Shown: piece after piece, positions 34,442-45,917 of the stretch
Position numbering within the stretch: position 1 is the first letter of the stretch
How the letters are laid out: every line of letters begins with the position of its first letter
NCBI RefSeq assembly: GCF_039536205.1
Contig: NZ_BAAAYL010000001.1
Coordinates: 1,364,001 to 1,428,000, forward strand
Direction: 5' to 3'
Origin: Streptomyces sannanensis
Lineage (GTDB): Bacteria; Actinomycetota; Actinomycetes; Streptomycetales; Streptomycetaceae
Length of the DNA: 64,000 nucleotides
The notes under the pieces: model-generated
The model's database searches: none
Told to the model about the DNA's origin: nothing
The model's input: the letters and a program-made list of their open reading frames with translations, nothing else
Made by a program: the position numbers and the translations under genes

Positions 34442-35524
34442 CTACAGGCCGACCTCGCGCATCAGCATGCCCACCTCGGTGTTGGTGAGGCGGCGCAGCC
34501 AGCCGGACTTCTGGTCGCCGAGCGCGATCGGACCGAAGGCGGTCCGTACGAGCTTGTCGACCGGGAAGCCGGCCTCCGCCAGCATGCGGCGGACGATGTG
34601 CTTGCGGCCCTCGTGGAGGGTCACCTCGACCAGGTAGTTCTTGCCGGTGTTCTCGACGACCCGGAAGTGGTCGGCACGGGCGTAACCGTCCTCCAGCGCG
34701 ATGCCGTCCTTGAGCCGCTTGCCCAGCTCGCGCGGGAGCGGGCCCTGGATCGCGGCGAGGTAGGTCTTCTTCACGCCGTACTTGGGGTGAGTGAGACGGT
34801 GCGCCAGCTCACCGTGGTTGGTGAGCAGGATGACGCCCTCGGTCTCGGTGTCGAGCCGGCCGACGTGGAAGAGACGGGTCTCACGGTTGGTGACGTAGTC
34901 GCCCAGGCACTGGCGGCCGTCCGGGTCCTCCATGGTGGAGACGACTCCGGCGGGCTTGTTCAGCGCGAAGAAGAGGTACGACTGGGTCGCCACGGTCAGG
35001 CCGTCGACCTTGATCTCGTCCTTCTCCGGGTCCACGCGCATGCCCTGCTCGACGACGATCTTGCCGTTCACCTCGACGCGGGCCTGCTCGATCAGCTCCT
35101 CGCAGGCACGGCGAGAGCCCATGCCGGCCCGGGCGAGCACCTTCTGCAGACGCTCGCCCTCCTGCTCGGCGCCGGGGAAGGTCTTGGGCGTCTTGATCTG
35201 CGGCTTGTTCGCGTACCGCTCCCGGTTGCGCTCCTCGACCCTGGCGTCGTACTCGCGCGGACGCGCCGGAGCACCGCCCTGGCCGCGGCCCCGCTGGGGC
35301 TTCTGTGGGGCCTTCGGACCGCCCTTCGCGCCGCCGCGGGCCGCCGCGCCCCGGCTGCCGGTCTTCCCGCCGGTCCCGCCGTCGCCGGAACCCTGGCCGC
35401 CGCCGACGTCGTAGCGGCGTTCCTCGGGACGGGGGCGGCCCGCGCGCTTCTGCTTGTCGTCACGCTGGTTGCCGGCACCCCGGTAGTTACCGCGCCCGCT
35501 ACTGTTACTGCCGCTGCTTCGCAT
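34442..35524 (-). CDS. 23S rRNA pseudouridine synthase, RluB/RsuA family
   Basis: A protein of 360 residues. ATG 35524 shares its A with the scpB stop (TGATG). The first ~110 residues are a disordered basic Gly/Arg/Ala-rich tail (GRGQGGAPARPREYD). Then come an S4 RNA-binding domain (RLQKVLARAGMGSRRACEEL) and the catalytic domain with FHVGRLDTETEGVILLTNHG, in which Asp of GRLD is the nucleophile. It closes with HIVRRMLAEAGFPVDKLVR. It probably modifies helix 89-region uridine in 23S rRNA like RluB. Its location after scpB is widely conserved. Confidence 0.9.
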   Translation of the reverse strand: MRSSGSNSSGRGNYRGAGNQRDDKQKRAGRPRPEERRYDVGGGQGSGDGGTGGKTGSRGAAARGGAKGGPKAPQKPQRGRGQGGAPARPREYDARVEERNRERYANKPQIKTPKTFPGAEQEGERLQKVLARAGMGSRRACEELIEQARVEVNGKIVVEQGMRVDPEKDEIKVDGLTVATQSYLFFALNKPAGVVSTMEDPDGRQCLGDYVTNRETRLFHVGRLDTETEGVILLTNHGELAHRLTHPKYGVKKTYLAAIQGPLPRELGKRLKDGIALEDGYARADHFRVVENTGKNYLVEVTLHEGRKHIVRRMLAEAGFPVDKLVRTAFGPIALGDQKSGWLRRLTNTEVGMLMREVGL

Positions 35525-36131
35525 CAAAGTTCCGTCGTCGTCGTGTCGTCTGCGTCTGGATCCGGAGCGTCCGGATCGAACGACGGCACGCCCTCCTGCG
35601 ATTCTGCCTCGATCGCGTCCGCCTCGGGGAGGAAGGGCGCGAGCTCGGGGAGCTCGTCCAGGCCGCGCAGGCCCATCCGCTCCAGGAAGTAGTTCGTCGT
35701 CCTGTACAGGATCGCACCTGTTTCGGGTTCCGTGCCCGCCTCCTCGACCAGCCCCCGCTGGAGCAGGGTCCGCATCACGCCGTCGCAGTTCACTCCACGG
35801 ACCGCCGATACCCGGGAACGGCTCACCGGCTGGCGGTAGGCGACCACGGCGAGGGTCTCCAGTGCGGCCTGGGTGAGGCGGGCCTGCTGACCGTCCAGGA
35901 CGAAGCTCTCGACCGCCTCGGCGTACTCGGGGCGGGTGTAGAACCGCCAGCCGCCCGCGATCAGCCGGAGGTCGAATCCCCGGCCCTGGACGGTGTACTC
36001 GTCCGACAGCTCGCGCAGCGCGTCGGCGACCTCGCGGCGGGGGCGCTCCAGCACCTTCGCGAGGTGCTCCTCGGTGACCGGCTCGTCGACGACCATGAGG
36101 ACCGCCTCCAGGGCCGGTTTGAGGTTGTCAC

Positions 36132-36135
<4 letters not shown>
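35524..36135 (-). CDS. scpB: Segregation and condensation protein B
   Basis: A protein of 203 residues, with ATG overlapping the scpA stop by four bases. LKPALEAVLMVVDEPVTEEH and LAKVLERPRREVADALREL form the first winged helix. LTQAALETLAVVAYRQPVSR and SAVRGVNCDGVMRTLLQRGL are the diagnostic second half. ScpB joins ScpA and SMC in the condensin-like complex for chromosome compaction. The acidic C-terminal tail (about 20 residues) is longer than in Bacillus. Confidence 0.94.
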
Positions 36136-37385
<1,250 letters not shown>

Positions 37386-37504
37386 TGCGGTCCAGGGTGC
37401 ATGGGGCGGGGCGGGCGGCCGGAGAGGCCGCAGCGGCAGGCTAGCGCGGCCGCGCGAACACCTGAGGAACCGCCCCGCCCAGGTCCTGATCGGCCGGACA
37501 GGGC

Positions 37505-38029
37505 CTAGCGGCCGCGGAGCCGTCGTACGAGGATGCTCGCCTCGCCGCGGGACTCGAGATCCGCAAGGACCACGGCCACCGCCTCACGGACGATCCGGCC
37601 GCGGTCGACGGCGAGGCCGTGCTCGCCGCGCAGCACCAGGCGCGCGTGCTCCAGGTCCATGAGCTCCTCGGCGGAGACGTAGACCGTGATCTTCTCGTCG
37701 TGCCGCTCCCGGCCGCTGGGCCGGCGCCCGGCCGCACGGGTGCGCCGCCGCGGCTCGCCCTCGGAGGCGGGCGCGGGCGCGCGTCGTGCCTTGGCGGGGG
37801 CGGCCGGGACCGCCGCCTCGGGCTCCGGCTCCACCACGCGGCTGTGCGGCTGTGCGGAGTCCGCCCCGGCAGTGGTGTGCTCTCCCTCGGTCACCGGCTC
37901 GCTCTCGCTCGCCGGGGCGGGCACGCGCGGCTCGCCGTTGGCCTGGCCGGCCTGCCGTCGGGGCGTGGACGCCTGCAGCGCCATGCCCCCGGTCGTACGG
38001 AACAGTTCGTCGGCTCCGGGCAGACTCAC
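37505..38029 (-). CDS. ParA-associated protein with ribbon-helix-helix-like C-terminus
   Basis: A protein of 174 residues. GTG 38029 overlaps the parA stop (GTGA) and leads into SLPGADELFRTTGGMALQAS. The middle is a disordered Ala/Pro/Glu linker. The end reads ERHDEKITVYVSAEELMDLE, HARLVLRGEHGLAVDRGRIV, REAVAVVLADLESRGEASIL: a strand (KITVYVS) followed by two helices, as in CopG/Arc DNA-binding proteins and small ParB-like centromere binders. With the coupled ParA it may form a partition-type module. The stop codon lies within a TIR-like palindrome (CAGGGCCTAG). Confidence 0.7.
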   Translation of the reverse strand: MSLPGADELFRTTGGMALQASTPRRQAGQANGEPRVPAPASESEPVTEGEHTTAGADSAQPHSRVVEPEPEAAVPAAPAKARRAPAPASEGEPRRRTRAAGRRPSGRERHDEKITVYVSAEELMDLEHARLVLRGEHGLAVDRGRIVREAVAVVLADLESRGEASILVRRLRGR

Positions 38030-39222
38030 TCGGCGTGACACCGGGCGAGCACCTCCCTGGCGAGCTGGCGGTAGGCGGCGGCACCGACGGAGTTGGAGGC
38101 GTACGTGGTGATGGGCTCACCGGCGACCGTCGTCTCCGGGAAGCGCACGGTCCGGCCGATCACCGTGTGGTAGACGTGATCGTCGAATGCCTCGACCACC
38201 CGCGCGAGCACCTCACGGGAGTGCACCGTGCGCGAGTCGTACATGGTGGCGAGGATGCCGTCGAGCTCCAGATCGGGGTTGAGCCGCTCCTGGACCTTCT
38301 CGATGGTCTCGGTGAGCAGCGCCACACCACGCAGCGCGAAGAACTCGCATTCGAGCGGCACGATCACCTTGTGCGCCGCGGTCAGCGCGTTGACGGTCAG
38401 CAGACCGAGCGAGGGCTGACAGTCGATCACGATGTAGTCGTAGTCGTTCAGCAGCGGCTTGAGGGCACGCTGGAGCGTGGACTCCCGGGCGACCTCGCTG
38501 ACCAACTGCACTTCCGCGGCGGAGAGGTCGATGTTGCTCGGCAGCAAGTCCATGTTGGGCACAGCCGTCTTGAGCAGTACCTCGTCCGCGGACATGCCCC
38601 GCTCCATGAGCAGGTTGTAGACCGTGAGGTCCAGCTCCATCGGGTTGACACCGAGGCCGACCGACAGAGCGCCCTGCGGGTCGAAGTCGACGAGCAGCAC
38701 CCGGCGTCCGTACTCCGCGAGGGCGGCACCCAGATTGATGGTGGACGTCGTCTTGCCGACGCCGCCCTTCTGGTTGCACATCGCAATGATCTTCGCGGGA
38801 CCGTGGTCGGTCAGCGGGCCCGGGATCGGGAAGTACGGCAGGGGCCGTCCGGTGGGGCCGATCCGCTCGCGGCGCTGCCGGGCGGCGTCGGGGGCGAGGG
38901 TGGCCGCGTACTCCGGATCGGGCTCGTACTCGGCGTCGGGGTCGTAGAAGTGCCCCTCGGGGACTTCGGCGTAGTCGGCGAAGCCGGTGGGCTCTCGGCC
39001 GCTCCGGTCGCCGGCCATGGCGTTCACGTGTTGGCCGTCCATCATCTTCTGGGCTGTCGTCATGTGCTGTTGGTTTGCGAAGGTGTGGACCGCGACGGAG
39101 CCGACAGCCTGGGACCCCGACGGGCTCTGGCCCCGCGCTGGGGGTACCTCCCCCACGCCCGCAGGGCGTAGGGGGGGGATGCCTGGTTGACCACCCCCGG
39201 GAGTAAATGTCGACTCATTCAC
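38026..39222 (-). CDS. ParA-family ATPase
   Basis: A protein of 398 residues starting at GTG 39222 (VNESTFTPGGG). The deviant Walker A is near residue 152 (IIAMCNQKGGVGKTTSTINL). RRVLLVDFDPQGALSVGLG, YDYIVIDCQPSLGLLTVNAL and VIVPLECEFFALRGVALL are the other ParA motifs. It is separate from the oriC-linked parAB. A ~145-residue N-terminal extension precedes the ATPase; part of it (IPPLRPAGVGEVPPARG) is encoded by a dispersed hairpin element inserted in frame. It is coupled to the RHH-like protein and upstream of scpAB, suggesting a role in chromosome organisation. Confidence 0.88.
   Translation of the reverse strand: MNESTFTPGGGQPGIPPLRPAGVGEVPPARGQSPSGSQAVGSVAVHTFANQQHMTTAQKMMDGQHVNAMAGDRSGREPTGFADYAEVPEGHFYDPDAEYEPDPEYAATLAPDAARQRRERIGPTGRPLPYFPIPGPLTDHGPAKIIAMCNQKGGVGKTTSTINLGAALAEYGRRVLLVDFDPQGALSVGLGVNPMELDLTVYNLLMERGMSADEVLLKTAVPNMDLLPSNIDLSAAEVQLVSEVARESTLQRALKPLLNDYDYIVIDCQPSLGLLTVNALTAAHKVIVPLECEFFALRGVALLTETIEKVQERLNPDLELDGILATMYDSRTVHSREVLARVVEAFDDHVYHTVIGRTVRFPETTVAGEPITTYASNSVGAAAYRQLAREVLARCHAE
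39139..39178. repeat. Dispersed hairpin element inside the ParA coding region
   Basis: GGGGGTACCTCCCCCACGCCC, loop GCA, then GGGCGTAGGGGGGG. It shares layout with copies at 15731-15764 and 47831-47865, which have GGGGGTACCTCCCGTGCCC-GAA-GGGCTACGGGGG. The stem bases differ between copies but still pair. Confidence 0.75.
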
Positions 39223-39550
39223 AAGTCGTCTTACCTCCTTGGAAGTGACCAGGAAACTTATCGATAGGTCAGCGTGGCACCATGCCGACGGTTTGCGACT
39301 CTATGGCGTGTCACCGGTCCGCAGCAACACAATCCGCCGGACCCGGCCCGATGTGTCGGCAACCGGACACCCCGCTGTCAAGGGTGCACAGCGGTACAGC
39401 AGAGAACGGCCCGCACGTTTCACCGCTGTGCGAAACGGCACAAGGGGTGCGTTCGTTGCGAGTCGGAAACACCGACGGCCGGACCTTGCTCGACAAGGTC
39501 CGGCCGTCGGCGTGATATTGACGACGTTCATTGACGCGTCAGCCGGTGAA
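39223..39550. other. Intergenic region between parA and ald
   Basis: 328 bp. The left part should carry the parA promoter. The right part holds the ald terminator. Between them CGTTTC and GAAACG form a weak inverted pair near 39416-39437. No gene is seen. Confidence 0.5.
39475..39507 (-). terminator. Terminator downstream of ald
   Basis: A perfect 14-bp stem ACGGCCGGACCTTG with its complement and loop CTCGA lies 44 bp past the ald stop. Confidence 0.85.
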
Positions 39551-40675
39551 TCAGCCGAGGAGGCTGTCCAGCTCGACGTGGTCCAGGCCGAGCGCCTCGG
39601 CGACCTCGCGGTAGACGACCTGGCCGTCGTGGACGTTGAGACCCTTGGCCAGCGCGGCGTCACGGCGCAGCGCCTCGACCCAGCCGTTGTTGGCCAGCGA
39701 CACGATGTAGGGCAGCGTGGCGTTGGTCAGCGCATAGGTGGAGGTGTTGGGCACCGCACCCGGCATGTTGGCGACGCAGTAGAAGACCGAGTTGTGGACC
39801 TTGAAGGTCGGCTCGGCGTGGGTGGTCGGACGGGAGTCCTCGAAGCAGCCGCCCTGGTCGATCGCAATGTCGACAAGGACACTTCCGGGCTTCATCTTGG
39901 CGACGAGCTCATTGGTGACCAGCTTCGGGGCCTTGGCACCCGGGATGAGGACGGCACCGATGACGAGGTCGGCCTCGACGACGGCCTTCTCCAGCTCGAA
40001 GGCGTTGGAGACGATCGTCTGCACCTTGGTGCCGAAGACCTTGTCGGCCTCACGCAGCTTGTTGATGTCCTTGTCGAGCAGGGTCACGTGGAAGCCCATG
40101 CCGACGGCGATCTGGGTGGCGTTCCAGCCGGAGACACCGCCACCGATGACGACGGCCTTGCCGGCGTGGGTGCCCGTGACACCGCCCGGCAGCACGCCAC
40201 GGCCACCGGCCGAACGCATCAGGTGGTAGGCACCGACCTGCGGGGCCAGACGGCCGGCGACCTCGGACATCGGAGCCAGCAGCGGCAGCGCGCGGCTGGC
40301 GGTCTCGACGGTCTCGTACGCAATGGCGGTGGTGCCGGACTCCAGCAGGGCGTCCGTGCACTCGCGCGACGCGGCGAGGTGCAGGTAGGTGAAGAGGGTC
40401 TGGTCCTTGCGGAGGCGGTGGTACTCCTCCGCGATGGGCTCCTTGACCTTGAGCACCAGGTCGGCGGTGGCCCAGACCTCATCGGCGGTGGGCAGCATCT
40501 GCGCACCGGCGGCGACGTACTCGTCGTCCGTGATCGAGGAGCCGACACCGGCGTTCTGCTCTACGAAGACCTGGTGGCCGTTGCGGACGAGCTCATGCAC
40601 GCCGGCAGGGGTGATTGCCACCCGGAACTCGTTGTTCTTGACCTCGCTGGGGATACCGACCTTCACGTCGATCAC
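39551..40675 (-). CDS. ald: Alanine dehydrogenase
   Basis: A protein of 374 residues starting at GTG 40675 (VIDVKVGIPSEVKNNEFRVA); GTG 40666 (VKVGIPSEV) matches shorter family members and may be the real start. KNNEFRVAITPAGVHELV, LFTYLHLAAS, AVVIGGGVSGWNATQIAVGM (NAD-binding) and VADIAIDQGGCFEDSRPTTH-type text are the family signatures. It interconverts L-alanine and pyruvate with NAD(H). It appears monocistronic. Catalytic Lys/His/Asp positions look intact. Confidence 0.95.
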   Translation of the reverse strand: MIDVKVGIPSEVKNNEFRVAITPAGVHELVRNGHQVFVEQNAGVGSSITDDEYVAAGAQMLPTADEVWATADLVLKVKEPIAEEYHRLRKDQTLFTYLHLAASRECTDALLESGTTAIAYETVETASRALPLLAPMSEVAGRLAPQVGAYHLMRSAGGRGVLPGGVTGTHAGKAVVIGGGVSGWNATQIAVGMGFHVTLLDKDINKLREADKVFGTKVQTIVSNAFELEKAVVEADLVIGAVLIPGAKAPKLVTNELVAKMKPGSVLVDIAIDQGGCFEDSRPTTHAEPTFKVHNSVFYCVANMPGAVPNTSTYALTNATLPYIVSLANNGWVEALRRDAALAKGLNVHDGQVVYREVAEALGLDHVELDSLLG

Positions 40676-40809
40676 GGTCCTTGACTCAGGGATAACTCGG
40701 GGCAATCCATACATACCCGGACGCAGGCCGCATACCGGGAAAACACCGCAACAACATGCGACACAGCCAGTCTAATGAAGGATTTCTCCCTGTCTAGCCT
40801 TACAAAGCA

Positions 40810-43041
40810 TTATTTCTCAGGGGAACCGCTGCGGATTTCGTAGGCGGTGATCTCATCTCTGAGTAGCCTTTCGGCTGCGCTCCGGTGCAATCGGGCCGCC
40901 ACCGGGTCGCCCAGGCGCTCCAGCGTGTCGGCCAGTCTGAGCTCCAGCGCGGCCTGCAGACGCTCGTCGCCTGCCTGCCGCGCCCACTCCACCGACTCCC
41001 GGCAGGTGCGCAGCGACTCATGGGGCCGTCCCGCGTATTCCTGGACCCGGGCGGCCTCGCTCAACGCCCGCGCATGTCCCGCGAGATCGCCGAGTCTGCG
41101 GTACCCGGCCACCGCCGCCCGCCAGTTCCGCAGCGCGTCGCCGTAGCGGCCGGCATACGTGAGCACGGCGCCCAGCCGCCCGTACAGACGTGCCTCGTCC
41201 GCCCGTTCCTCGCGCGCCAGCCGCTGGGCCAGGGCCCGCCCGTACCAGTCGGTGGCCCGCTGCCAGTCCCCCAGTTCCTGGTAGGTGGCGCCTACGGATT
41301 CCATTGCGCGGCCGGTCGCGTACGGGTCGTTCGCCGCCCGGCCGGCGTCCAGCGCGGCGCGGTACCTCATCAGCGCGTCCCGGGTACGGCCGGTCCGCGC
41401 GTCCAGATCGGCCAGATTCAGCAGCGCCGCGGCCCGCTCCCGGTGCAGCCCGCGCCGCTCCGCGACATCCAGGACCAGCTGGTGCAGCCCGTACAGCTCG
41501 GGCGCCGCTGCCTCGGTGCCCCGGTGCGCTGCCAGGGCCCGCACCAGCGCGGCCACCAGCCGCCGCGCGAGGGTGTCGAGGTCGCCGCCCTCCACCGCGG
41601 CACGCGCCGATGCCAGCAGCGCCGGCTGCCGGACCCGCAGCCATTCGTCGGCGGCGGCCGCGGTGGGGAAGCGCAGCGCCCGGGGCAGCGCGGACAGCTT
41701 TTTGCGGGCCGGGGAGCCGTCGGGGTCGGTGATCGCCCGGCAGGACTGGAGAAGCCGCACACTCCGCTCCAGCATCCGTGCCCGCGCCAGCTGCACCTCG
41801 GCCGGCTTGTCGTACTTTTCAGTCAGTTCGCCGAGCAGCGTCATCAGGCAGCCGGGCACCTCGTACTGTCCGTGCGGCACGGCATGGGGCCGCAGCAGAC
41901 CGAGGGCCACGAGGTCGTCGAGCGCGGACCGGGCCGACGACACCGAGCAGCCGGCCAGGGCAGACGCCGTATGGGCGTCGACGAGCCCGGCCGGGGCGAG
42001 GGAGAGCAGTCGCAGTGTCCGGGCGATGGGCTGCGGAAGCCCTTCGTACGCCAACTGGAAGGCACGGGCCAGCGGGCGGGCGGAAGGCAGGCCTCCGTCG
42101 TGCGGCACATTGCGCAGCCTCTTGACCGCGTCGGCGACCGCCGCCTTGGGGTGGGCCGCGAGCCAGCCGCCCACCAGCACCAGCGCGGCGGGCTGGCCCC
42201 CGCACTCCTCGACGAGCGCCTCCGCGGAGCGCGGATCGCAGGTGATCCGTACTTCGCCGGTGTAGCGGTGGAGCAAATCCACGGCGGACGGGGTGTCGAG
42301 GCCCCCCAGCACACAGGGCCGCACGTCCGGGATGCCGGTGAGCGGGCCCAGCGCGGTCGCCACGACCAGGCAGTCCGGGTGGGCCGTCAGCAGCGGGTCG
42401 ACCTGCCCGGCGTCGGCCGCGTCGTCGAGGAGCAGCACCACGCGGCGTCCCGCGAGGGCCTCGCGGACCAGCGCGGACAGCTCTTCCTCGGCGGCTCCCG
42501 GCGGCGCCGGGACACCGAGGACGTCCAGCAGCTCGCGGGCCGTGCGCTCGGTGGGCACGGGGGTGCCGCCGGGTTCGGTCAGCCGGGCCCGCAACACCCC
42601 GTCCGGGTAGTCGGCGGCAAGCCCCCGGATCAGCTCCGCGGCGAGCGTGGTGCGTCCGGAGCCGGGCCGCCCCGCGACCAGCAGCACCCGTGCGCGGGGC
42701 ACCTTCCGCCCGGCGATGGTGTCGAGCCCGGCCCGGTCGATGTCGGCGCGCAGCGCCTTCAACTCCCGCTGCCGTCCGAAGAATTCCGTCACCCCGTGAA
42801 GTCCCGCACCACCCTGGGCCGTGCCGCCGGAAGGGACCGCTCCCTCACGACCGGAGCCATGCCCCAAACCGGCGTTCCGGCCCGGCAGGGTGATCTTCTC
42901 CACTGCCGGAAGAACCGGCGCCGCGCCGCAGCGGGTCATGGGGGCCGAACCGGATTCCACGGTGACGGGAGGGGCCGGAGGAACTGCCTTCCTCGTGGGC
43001 AGACCGGTCGGGCCGCTGGTGTCCACCGCCTGACCCGTCAC
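40810..43041 (-). CDS. NB-ARC/TPR STAND protein (AfsR-like ATPase without DNA-binding domain)
   Basis: A protein of 743 residues with a GTG start. After a ~85-residue disordered start comes TEFFGRQRELKALRADID and the P-loop LVAGRPGSGRTTLAAELI. Walker B is RRVVLLLDDAADAGQV, then LVVATALGPL and GGQPAALVLVGGWLA, the NB-ARC order used in AfsR-type proteins. A winged-helix-like middle and several TPRs (LLNLADLDARTGRTRDALMR, VGATYQELGDWQRATDWYGR, LGAVLTYAGRYGDALRNW) follow. It lacks the SARP DNA-binding domain. Its role is a guess: a signal-responsive scaffold in the core genome beside ald and pyrG. Confidence 0.82.
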   Translation of the reverse strand: MTGQAVDTSGPTGLPTRKAVPPAPPVTVESGSAPMTRCGAAPVLPAVEKITLPGRNAGLGHGSGREGAVPSGGTAQGGAGLHGVTEFFGRQRELKALRADIDRAGLDTIAGRKVPRARVLLVAGRPGSGRTTLAAELIRGLAADYPDGVLRARLTEPGGTPVPTERTARELLDVLGVPAPPGAAEEELSALVREALAGRRVVLLLDDAADAGQVDPLLTAHPDCLVVATALGPLTGIPDVRPCVLGGLDTPSAVDLLHRYTGEVRITCDPRSAEALVEECGGQPAALVLVGGWLAAHPKAAVADAVKRLRNVPHDGGLPSARPLARAFQLAYEGLPQPIARTLRLLSLAPAGLVDAHTASALAGCSVSSARSALDDLVALGLLRPHAVPHGQYEVPGCLMTLLGELTEKYDKPAEVQLARARMLERSVRLLQSCRAITDPDGSPARKKLSALPRALRFPTAAAADEWLRVRQPALLASARAAVEGGDLDTLARRLVAALVRALAAHRGTEAAAPELYGLHQLVLDVAERRGLHRERAAALLNLADLDARTGRTRDALMRYRAALDAGRAANDPYATGRAMESVGATYQELGDWQRATDWYGRALAQRLAREERADEARLYGRLGAVLTYAGRYGDALRNWRAAVAGYRRLGDLAGHARALSEAARVQEYAGRPHESLRTCRESVEWARQAGDERLQAALELRLADTLERLGDPVAARLHRSAAERLLRDEITAYEIRSGSPEK

Positions 43042-43203
43042 GGGCCACGCTCCCTTCCGCTGCCGCCGTCGGGGCGTACGAGCCGAGCCCGCCGGGGCTC
43101 CGTACGGGCGCGATCCGAGCGTAGTTCACACAGAGCGACGACTCCGGCAACGCGCGGCGGACAAATCCCCCAATCGGATCAGGCGATGGTCCGACCGGTA
43201 GGG

Positions 43204-43830
43204 CTAGGCGTCGAAGGGGCGGGCCGGCCACGGCGCCTCGGCCGGGCGCAGTGCGTCGACGCCCTCGCCGGCGAGCGCGGCGGTCAGTGAAAGGACGCCC
43301 ACGACCAGGCAGTTGTTGTGCAGCTCGCCGGCGAGCACGCCGCGCACCAGCTCCTCCAGCGGCACCCGGGCCAGCTCCATGTCGGCCTCCTCCTCGGAAA
43401 CCTCGAAGCGCTCGCCCTCGGCCTCCGACAGATCGCGGGCGAGGAAGATCCGTACGGCCTCGTCGCAGCCGCCGGGCGTGGTGTAGACGTCGGTCAGCAC
43501 GCGCCAGTCCGAGGCCTTGATGTGCGCCTCCTCGTACAGCTCGCGCTGCGCGGCGGTCAGCGGGTTCTCGCCGGGTACGTCGAGCAGGCCGGCCGGGATC
43601 TCCCAGAGCTTGTGGCGCACGGGGTGGCGGTACTGGCGCAGGACCACGACGCGGTTCGCGTCGTCGAGGGCGAGGACTGCCACCGAGCCGGGGTGGACCT
43701 GGTAGTCACGGCGGACCACGCTGCCGTCGGGCATCACCACGTCGTCGGTGCGGACGCTGGTCTTCTTGCCCTGGAAGGGTGTCGCGGTCGAGGTGACCTG
43801 CCACTCCTCGGGCGTGTCCTTGATGGCCAT
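43204..43830 (-). CDS. Nudix hydrolase, ADP-ribose pyrophosphatase type
   Basis: A protein of 208 residues; ATG 43830 preceded by AGGAAGGA at seven bases. VAVLALDDANRVVVLRQYRH and PVRHKLWEIPAGLLDVPGEN lead into the Nudix box GLLDVPGENPLTAAQRELYEEAHIKA, with REL-EE catalytic residues; in the usual box the last Glu-Glu is followed by Thr/Ser-Gly, here Ala-His. VYTTPGGCDEAVRIFLA fits ADP-ribose pyrophosphatases. It lies 80 bp after pyrG on the same strand and may be co-transcribed, although a hairpin separates them. Confidence 0.88.
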   Translation of the reverse strand: MAIKDTPEEWQVTSTATPFQGKKTSVRTDDVVMPDGSVVRRDYQVHPGSVAVLALDDANRVVVLRQYRHPVRHKLWEIPAGLLDVPGENPLTAAQRELYEEAHIKASDWRVLTDVYTTPGGCDEAVRIFLARDLSEAEGERFEVSEEEADMELARVPLEELVRGVLAGELHNNCLVVGVLSLTAALAGEGVDALRPAEAPWPARPFDA

Positions 43831-43858
43831 CAAAGCGTCCTTCCTGAAATACGGAAAC

Positions 43859-43891
43859 CGGGGCGCGGCCCCCGAAGGCGCCGCACCCCGG
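43859..43891 (-). terminator. Hairpin between pyrG and the Nudix gene
   Basis: CCGGGGCGCGGC pairs with GCCGCACCCCGG with one bulge. It lies 20 bp past the pyrG stop and could act as a partial terminator. Confidence 0.6.
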
Positions 43892-43910
43892 CCAACCGTA
43901 TCGTCCGTCG

Positions 43911-45560
<1,650 letters not shown>

Positions 45561-45917
45561 GGCCAAGAGGGGGCTCCCGTGGTCGCGAGGTGGTCGTGCG
45601 TACCGGCGTCCGGTCCGGAGATCCTGGATCTCCGGGGGTGCCGTCGCTGCGTTCCGGGGTTCAGTGCCCACCGGTCCACGGGCTACCAGGGTATCAGCGA
45701 CGACGGGGGACCGCTTCCGGCCACGCTTCGGACAGCGTTCACCTGCCGCTCACCCGTTCGGCGTCACCATGTTGCCCAGGAGCATCACCCGGATCGCCGG
45801 GGTGCGTCGTATCCTGCATCGGACACACGCTGCGAGCCGGCAAGAGCTCGTCAAAGAATCCCCTGACCGCACAGCGCCCCCGACGGGCGTACGTGGCCGT
45901 TCGACTGGAGATTGCAC
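45561..45917. other. Divergent region between pyrG and the GH15 gene
   Basis: 357 bp holding the leaders and promoters of two divergent genes. No CTP-responsive C-rich attenuator, riboswitch or gene could be recognised by eye. Confidence 0.5.

Noticed and set aside
39416..39437. Possible parS site (CGTTTC...GAAACG) near the ParA gene
   Set aside because: The half-sites are separated by ten bases and do not match the contiguous TGTTTCACGTGAAACA consensus.
45561..45917. CTP-dependent attenuator in the pyrG leader
   Set aside because: No run of C at the expected transcript start with a following terminator hairpin could be identified.
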